Shown here: one piece after another, positions 57,097 through 64,000 of the stretch | Numbering within the stretch: position 1 is the first letter of the stretch | Layout: every line of letters starts with the position of its first letter | From: Rusavskia elegans | Taxonomy: Eukaryota; Ascomycota; Lecanoromycetes; Teloschistales; Teloschistaceae | Direction: 5' to 3' | Length of the DNA: 64,000 bases | Assembly: GCA_011316305.1 (NCBI GenBank) | Contig: SAUG01000145.1 | Span: forward strand, 84,688 to 148,687 | The notes under the pieces: generated by a model | Databases searched by the model: none | Told to the model about the DNA's origin: nothing | The model's input: the letters and a program-made list of their open reading frames with translations, nothing else | Position numbers and translations under genes: made by a program

Positions 57097-59666
57097 CTAG
57101 GTGACACCTTGACTTGGAGCATGTATCAATGACATACCCGGTCTCACAGCCCCGTTCATTGTAGACATGTCCGCCTTATTGACGCTACTTTGTTCGTTCT
57201 TAGACAGTCTTTCTTCGTTCAGTGCGGTCAACCAATTCCCGCCAACTTCATGCTTCAGCGCCTCGATCTTTTGCCGGTAAGTTTGGGCTTCGAGCATGGC
57301 CGTTTGCGTATCAGTTCCGAGGAGTGACTGGCCCGCGTGAAAGGACATTGATGACAGCGCTCGTACAGGAGCTGTACCGTCCTTGGCTTGGGTAGATGCC
57401 CGGACCGGCACTGATGGTTGACTGGAAGATCTCATGCTACTCGGAGCAGGCGCTTCCGAGAGCGAGGGTCCCGAGACCGTATCTGCCAAGTCTGCGGACG
57501 GGTTCTTGGCCCCTTGAACGCTGTAATCCGGCTGTAGCAGAGTCGAGGTCTTATTTGGAATAAGGTCTTTCTCTGCTGCAAGGTCGACTAGCCTCTGTCT
57601 TCGGGTACTCTTGGTTGTACGTCTAGATTTTGCAGCTGCGTGGGGTTTGTGTGCTATCTCAGTGTTGACGTGTTGGCCTTCGGAATCAATGCTGGAGAAT
57701 GGCTTGTCCCGACTTTCAGTACTGGTTTCCGTTAACGACGGCTTGGATGTATCTTTGTTGGGACCGTCGACGGTAGCAGCCTGGGACCCATTTTCCCTAT
57801 GGATAGTCCTCATTACAGAAACCGGTTCAACTTCAGCTATACGGTCGACGAGATGTTTTCGTTCCTGGTGAGATGGTCCAGAGGAGTCTATACAGATGTC
57901 GTCGATGTTGCCAGGTGTACTGCGAAACAGATTGAATATTACCGTCCGATAATCTCCGTGGCTTCTCGTGAAAGGGTTTTGCGCAACCCAGACTTCTCGA
58001 AACTCTGGTAATCCGGTCAGTCTGGCAAGCTCGGTAGGGTCTCCCAATCTATTCTCACGAAGATCTAAGCGATCCAGCGACAACAGTTTCTCCACGCCCA
58101 CGATAGAGCCGAGGCGGTTCGCCCGCAGGTTCAATACAGTGATCGCAGGTATGGGATTTCTTAGCAAAGATTGCAAGCTTCCTATCATGCAATTCGAAAG
58201 ATTCAATGCTCGTAGGACGCTCAAGTTCGCAAGACCGTCCGGTATTTCTGTGAACAGGTTGGAAGACAGATCCAAAGAATGCAGGCTATTCGCCAAAGGT
58301 TCAAAGCTGTTTGCGGGTATGGTAGTAAGAGCATTGTCAGCGAGGCTGAGGTGCCTCAAAAACCGCCACTTGGAAGCCGATAGCTGCCCAGCGAGCAACA
58401 GGTTCGCCGAGGAACCAGTCTTGTGCATACCTCCTGATGGTGTGTTTGATTGGACGCTCGAATCTGAGCTACCAGACCCCGATCGTCTAAACTTTTTACT
58501 ACCATTTCTCGGATGGCGATACGAGGCGTTTTGCCATGAGTTTGTTGGACGGTTTGGCGAGCTACTCGAATGCAGTACTGCTGGTGGATTATCACCAATT
58601 TGGGGTTTGCTCTGACTCAATGCTTCTGAGTCGGGCGCAGAGAGAGCTCTTGTTGCATCTACAAGGCGTACCGGGGGGCTCGGGGGGCTTAGGGGCCAAG
58701 CAGGCACAGGGGAGCTTCGGGTCTTGGACGACCTTCGGCGGCGCTTCTCCATATCGTCAAGTACAATGCTAGTGATCAGGTCTGCTGGATCGTCGATATT
58801 GGCACGCTTCAATGTAACAGAGCGAAGTTGCTCCGCAAGTTTATCCCAGCCGAAGAAATGGCGGAAATCGACATCGCAGATTTCCAGAGCAGTCAGATTC
58901 TTGAATACAAGTAAGGGTACGGCTGTGTCAAAAGGGAACTCCTCGTGGTTTCGAATCAGCCGGACTGATTGATCGGGTGAAAGCCGCAAACAAGGAATCT
59001 TAGTGAAGGCAGAGTAGAGATATTTGAGATCCAGCATCAGCTGGGCCTCTGCCTTTTCGTTTTTGGATGCGTTGTTCGACGCAGAAAACCCCGACCATAA
59101 GGCGGACACGCCAGACATGACACTCCGTACGCTTGACACAGAGTGTATCGAATCTCGATCACTGCGCCCATGGGACCTTTGGGACTGGCTCAAGAACGAG
59201 ACGTAGTTGGCTGGTGATGTTTCGGCATGGAGATTCTCCGTTCGCACGTTCATTGGGCCTACAGGAACGCCAATGTCCTCGAAACGAGACAATAGATAGA
59301 AGAGATGGTGCGACGTCAACGTGAGCTTTGCTGATTTAACATTTCGAGATGTCAGGTTGAGGGTACCCAATGTCAGCGCAGCAACCAGTGCACTCGAGAC
59401 GGAGGAAGTAGTGTTGTTGGACTGCGGAGCGACGAGCGGCTGCGACGAGGCTTCGACAGCCTGGAGCCCATCTTGGCCAGCCTTGGAGATTCGTTGGCGT
59501 GATTGTAAAGCGTTCGCCAGAGCTTTTTCATGGATTCGTACAAATTGTGCTAGGTTCTACGAACAATCCGGGGTGTCAGCGTAAGGACTAGTTATTCATG
59601 TTATTCGATGGACGGATCAGTCCATTGACTTACTCTAATGAAGTTTGGCCCATCCACCGACTCCAT
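57097..59666 (-). CDS. Leucine-rich-repeat protein (fungal Sog2-like, tentative)
   Basis: Two exons on the minus strand, 59666-59634 (11 codons, MESVDGPNFIR) and 59556-57097, encode 830 residues. The N-terminus continues NLAQFVRIHEKALANALQ. The central part has at least six leucine-rich repeats (about 385-520: LRHLSLADNALTTIPANSF, LHSLDLSSNLFTEIPDGL, VLNLRANRLGSI, RLDLRENRLGDP), ending in a cap with VWVAQNPFTRSHGDYR. Disordered Ser-rich regions lie on both sides, and a short helix (AQTYRQKIEALKHEVGGNW) is near the C-terminus. Overall layout resembles leucine-rich-repeat adaptors such as Sog2 of the RAM network, but the assignment is weak and no enzymatic domain is present. Confidence 0.75.
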
Positions 59667-60882
59667 GCTCAAGCAGAATGGACCTATGATATAGATGGGG
59701 GCGGAGAGTCACCGAAAACCGCCGACATGTCTGACGGTCAACAAGTATAGAAGCTCAGTGTGAGCAGGAAGGTCGAGTACCAGCCCCCCAATCATCAGAC
59801 GCTGCACACCCAGACCAGATATCCTCTCGCCGACACAGATACGAGCTGGGGACCTCTCGACAGGATCTTCCGAGAATTGGACCAGGATTCAAGATAGTCG
59901 ACAGCGCGGGATCGTCCGAGGAAGGGAGAAGCAGGACATCGAATTGGACGAAACTTCCTCGCAGTGGGAGGTAGGAGTGAAGGAAGGAGAGATAGAGGGG
60001 AGGGCGGGGGACTCATGCACGATGCAAAGAATGATTTAAAAGCGAAGGGAAATGGATGCAGGTCAGATGCACACTGTGACTGGTCGCTCGGTTGGCGCTG
60101 ATGAAGATATCCAGTTGCAGGTCGGGACCTTAAGCTTATCTTGGATGGATCGTTGTCGGTCTCGGGTCTACGACCTAGTGTATAGCGAGAAGCGATGACG
60201 GGGAGCTAGACGCCGTGACAGGACCCTCGGACGTCGATCGGAGAGAAGCACCTGGATCGTGAAGAGCGGGTGTGTCTCCGTCGCACTTCGAGCTCAGATT
60301 GATGCGGGCGACCGAATGCACGATGCCCACCACGTCAATCAAAGGGTACATTTCGATAACCAGGCTGTTCGAGTCTTCTTGCAGAGGATGGCGTGACTGA
60401 CGGGGTCAGATGGACGCGCCTGGCGTGGGGCAGGCGGCAGCCTGAAGACCCGTAGTCCCGTACCTAAAGTTGATCTATCAGTTGCCGCCACTAAGGTAGC
60501 TTGGGTAGACGAGTGCACCGGCGGTGCGGTGTGTTACTCGTAATGACCCCCACTCAATCATGTGGTTTTCGAAAATAGCGTGATATCTGTACAGAGTACC
60601 TCATGGTCACAGTAGTAGTATCCCACTCCAGACATTAACGCAAGGTACCTACTTTAGCCAAAGTCAAATTCCAATTTACACACTCTACTCTAGGTAAACT
60701 GAAAAAGTCCAAGTGTCGATGGTCCATGGGCACTACGGAGTACCCTTGGGTACCTTACCCCCCCGAGCCCGCTTACATAAGCCGTCACTGTAGTCGTTTC
60801 ACGTGTTTATTCACCGCTGAGACTGCTGAACGCTCGCTCACAGATTTGCATCTTCCCGTGCCATGTGTGTTCGCAACGAGTC
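59667..60882. promoter_or_regulatory. Divergent region LRR gene / patatin lipase
   Basis: About 1.2 kb between start codons. TACGGAGTA lies at 60734-60742. A 46-codon upstream ORF starts at 60863 and overlaps the lipase start out of frame. Confidence 0.5.
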
Positions 60883-63412
60883 ATGTCGGGTGTTGGCGCC
60901 ACGGCTGGGTTTCCCAACGACGCCTTCGATCCCTCCAAATTGCCGGATTACCAGCGCGACTTCATCGATACTAAGGACCTCGAAGAATTCGCAAAAGCTT
61001 TAAATGCACCCGAAGCCGAACCGCTGGTCGCTCTCAACGACTGGAGGCCTGTACATCAGAGAGTTCGCAAGACTCGGCATCGCACTCGGAACAAGAATCC
61101 CAAGCGGAGCAAGGATGAGACCCGTGAGGGTTTCGTGTACAACGTGCTCAAGTGGCCTTTTCTTTTCATCGTTCTGGGCTGGATCCTTGCTCTCTGCTTG
61201 TCCTACCTCGTCACCAGGCTTTACATCTGGGCCTATGAGCGCCTGGTCACATGGAGAGGTCGACGTCAGCTGTTGCGGAGAAACCTGCAATCCAAATCCG
61301 ATTTTGGCCAGTGGAAGTGTGCTGCAGAAGAGTTGGATGCCTATCTTGGGAACGAAAAGTGGAAATCGAGCGACGAATATGCATATTACGATCATTCCAC
61401 CGTCGAACAGGTGAAGGACCAGCTGAAGTCCATCAGGCTGCAAGCACAAAATAAGGATGGAAGCTCGGCAGTCGACGCAACACGCCGCCTGAGGACTTTG
61501 GTCGAAGCGTGTGTAAAGAACAACGCTTTCGGCGTCGAGAATCCCCGACTCTACAGCGAAACGTACTATGGCACCAAACACCTCGCTCAGGCTTTCCTCG
61601 ACGAATTGCACGCCTCGTTGCAATTCCTGCTGCGAGATTCAAAGCTGAGTCGAGAGGACAAGTATGCTCTGTCAAGACTTTTGCATAGGAACTATGGCAG
61701 AGCAGCTTTGTGTCTTTCTGGGGGAGCGACTTTTTCGTACTATCACTTTGGCGTTGTCAAAGCCCTGACCGACCATTCCCTCTTACCTGATGTCATTACC
61801 GGGACTTCAGGTGGAGCCCTTGTCGCCGCCCTGGTCAGTACTCGTACCGACCAAGAATTAAAGGCTTTACTCGTGCCTGCCCTTGCCCACAGGATAAAGG
61901 CATGTGGTGACGGTTTCATGACCTGGGGTCCGCGCTGGTGGCGGACCGGCGCGCGTTTCGACTCTCTCGAATGGGCCAGACATTGCAGCTGGTAAAAAGC
62001 TTTGCTCCTTCAAGGTCTAGGCGAGTCCGCTAAAGAGAGGTTCTCTAGGTTCTGCAGAGGGAGCACGACCTTTCGAGAAGCTTATGAGCGTACCGGACGG
62101 ATCCTCAATGTTTCCTGCGTGCCGTCTGATCCGCATTCTCCAACCAGTAAGGCAACTTTCGGATCTACTCTATCATTCTTTATCCCAGGTTTTTTGGAGT
62201 CTGGGGTTGAGGCATGGTTCAGGGCCCGACCGGGATTTCCAGAACCTTGTCCACCCTGAACGTGCCTTGCAACAGCAGTATTCAATTGAAAGAAGAAGTG
62301 TTAATTTTGAGATTTCCTAGTCCTAGCGAACTACCTGACCGCGCCCGACTGTGTGATATGGTCGGCTGTTCTTGCCTCAGCGGCAGTCCCTGGGATCTTG
62401 GTATGCGATCTTCCCCCACCTGCACCTGTATAGAGTACAAGCTGGATTGACAATTTAGAATCCCGTAGTACTCATGATGAAAGCCCCTGATGGGACATTG
62501 ACTCCTTATTCCTTTGGCCACAAGTGGAAAGATGGCAGGTAGGTGGAACAGTCAGACCCGAGCGCAGCTGTCCAAGCTAACCGTGCTTCAGTTTGAGAAC
62601 AGATATACCCCTGAAAGCGTTGAATCTCCACTTCAACGTTAACTTCAGCATTGTCAGCCAAGTGAACCCGCACGTGAACCTGTTTTTCTTCTCATCCCGG
62701 GGCACAGTGGGTCGACCAGTAACACACCGCAAAGGTCGTGGCTGGAGAGGAGGTTATCTTGGGTAAAGTCCTTCACCGTCAAAAAGCTATGATATCTGAA
62801 CATAGATCTGTACTAATCCCATTTAGGTCTGCGATTGAGACGAGCATCAAATTGGACCTGGCGAAATACCTGAAAATACTAAAACACCTCGAATTGCTTC
62901 CCAGACCCTTGGGCCAGGATTGGTCTGGAATTTGGCTTCAACAGTTTTCCGGAACCATAACACTCTGGCCTAAGTCTCGAATTAGTGATTTTTACTATCT
63001 ACTCAGCGACCCCAGCCCAGAGAGACTGGCTTATATGATCCAGGCGGGTCAGAGATCGACATTCCCTAAATTGCTCTTCATCGGAAACCGCATGAAAATC
63101 GAACGTCTGATTGAGGAAGGCCTCCTGCTTGGAAAGGATCATGTGTCACCAAACCATATGAGGAGCGGGAACGATAGTCCGCATATGCATGGACAGGCGT
63201 TGCGAAATTCGGCGAACTCTGCCGTCCGAAGGTCTTCGACGGATGACTTGCCGATGCTGAAGATGGACGACCGACGCTCCAGTGTGCTGGAGGAACTTCG
63301 GCGCCAGAGTGGTGTCTTTTTTGACGATACTGAAGTTGATGGAGATGAGACCGATGGCAGCGAAGATGCAGTGGATGATGGCTCAGGCGAAGGATTCCCT
63401 CAGGAGTATTGA
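60883..63412 (+). CDS. Patatin-domain triacylglycerol lipase (Tgl3/4/5 family)
   Basis: Six exons, 60883-61991, 62049-62146, 62321-62400, 62459-62538, 62592-62762 and 62827-63412, encode 707 residues. The family hydrolyses triacylglycerol at lipid droplets. A membrane segment lies near 87-107 (FLFIVLGWILALCLSYLVTR), followed by the DUF3336 region (DFGQWKCAAEELDAYLGNEKW). The patatin core has a glycine-rich oxyanion loop (CLSGGATFSYYHFGVVKAL), nucleophile GTSGG with Ser309, and the dyad Asp454 in KDGSLRTDIP across a splice site. Two acceptors need care: 62048 gives WFCRGSTTF, while the next AG would create a stop; 62320 gives SPTILANYLTAPD. The C-terminus is acidic and disordered. It is closest to the fungal Tgl4/Tgl5-like Sdp1 group. 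Confidence 0.9.
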
Positions 63413-63589
63413 AGAGGGACTTGGGAACTGGCCGAAAACATGATCTGCTGTCTGCGTGAATGCCTCCAGCATACCCTTGGGACGTTGCTACAGCTCATTC
63501 GGGGCTGCTGAAACATTCATCATTCCACATTATTGGCCAACCTTGGCGTGGGTCGCTCTTTCAAAGAATGCTGCATCGCATGAATTAAT

Positions 63590-64000
63590 TCACATTTCCA
63601 TGTTATCCGCCTGACTTTGCCCAGAATCGCCAGCGAGACCGCGCTTGAGCAAATAGCTCCTTTTGAAATAAGTGTTGGGGTGAACGATCGTATCCAAGTC
63701 CGCGGTTTTCCAGGTACCATCGTCTTTGACCTGTCGGATCTCCGTCTTGTGTGCCCATTCGAACACGCGATTGCATGCAATATGAAACCGTTTCTTGTCC
63801 ACGTCTTCTTTTACTCCGCGGAGGACATCGCGATCGTTGACGCCTGTGACTTGCAGCAAACTGGTCAGATTATCGACGCTGAAATGCCGGTAGGGGCACC
63901 CGTGACTCTCTCCGCTTCCGGGGGGATGCTCCGTGAGAATCTTCTGACAGGAAAAAGGCGAATAGCCCCGACCACGACGAACAGCGTCTCCGCCCACGTC
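63590..64000 (-). CDS. PRI2: DNA primase large subunit, C-terminal part (5' end outside window)
   Basis: The last 136 codons of a minus-strand gene run off the right edge; the stop is at 63590. The sequence YSPFSCQKILTEHPPGSGES, then HGCPYRHF and IACNRVFEWAH, is the iron-sulphur domain of eukaryotic primase large subunit (Pri2/p58), and three of the cluster cysteines are visible. The domain helps primase start RNA primers within the pol alpha complex. The tail HPNTYFKRSYLLKRG is conserved. The remaining residues (GLAGDSGQSQADNMEM) are variable. It is convergent with the lipase gene, 177 bp apart. Confidence 0.9.
   Translation of the reverse strand, partial: DVGGDAVRRGRGYSPFSCQKILTEHPPGSGESHGCPYRHFSVDNLTSLLQVTGVNDRDVLRGVKEDVDKKRFHIACNRVFEWAHKTEIRQVKDDGTWKTADLDTIVHPNTYFKRSYLLKRGLAGDSGQSQADNMEM

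Noticed and set aside
61992..62057. Premature stop in the lipase (frame ends after HCSW)
   Set aside because: Using the acceptor at 62048 gives WFCRGSTTFREAYERTG in frame; the stop appears only if the next AG (62057) is chosen or the intron is retained.

Overview
The window is nuclear DNA of a filamentous ascomycete (Pezizomycotina). The evidence is compact protein genes split by 33-198 bp spliceosomal introns with GT...CTRAC...AG signals, typical fungal gene families (Ccr4 with an N-terminal leucine-rich domain, DUF2406, DUF2457, TGL-type patatin lipase, a cAMP phosphodiesterase with a degenerate receiver-like N-terminus, a COP9 signalosome subunit), and one very AT-rich block whose remaining cytosines sit mainly in CpG, as expected after repeat-induced point mutation. 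The species cannot be named from this sequence.

Layout. 1-8.3 kb: SEC20 (cut by the left edge), mitochondrial ribosomal protein mL53, cytosolic inorganic pyrophosphatase, tRNA-dihydrouridine synthase 2, the NatB catalytic subunit and an unrecognised 409-residue protein. 9.2-15.5 kb: eIF3a, the G-protein gamma subunit and an Rdx (SelW-like) protein. 15.9-24.3 kb: high-affinity cAMP phosphodiesterase and CCR4, separated by a long leader or intergenic region. 26.6-29.2 kb: monoglyceride lipase and a mitochondrial-type tRNA m1A58 methyltransferase. 29.2-31.9 kb: two decayed genes, a TPR protein and an amidase, the only accessory-looking patch. 32.6-36.4 kb: CSN1 and glucose-6-phosphate dehydrogenase. 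37.0-38.5 kb: the AT-rich RIP-like island. 39.1-48.2 kb: a DUF2406 protein, VMA21, the Fun30 remodeller, a disordered hypothetical protein and the ATP synthase delta subunit. 49.4-64 kb: a DUF2457 protein, SAR1, PP1 catalytic subunit, a leucine-rich-repeat protein, a patatin triacylglycerol lipase and the C-terminus of the primase large subunit (cut by the right edge).

Nearly all genes are housekeeping: translation, secretion, lipid turnover, energy, DNA metabolism and signalling. No biosynthetic cluster, intact transposon, tRNA or rRNA gene was found. Exon boundaries were read by hand from splice signals, reading frame and recalled family sequence. Every multi-exon model described as intact keeps frame throughout. 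I found no convincing new multi-gene system. The most unusual items are the decayed gene pair, the RIP-like island, a repeated intergenic 9-mer, a GC-AG intron in the G6PD gene, 21-nt microexons and a possible alternative mitochondrial N-terminus on the pyrophosphatase.
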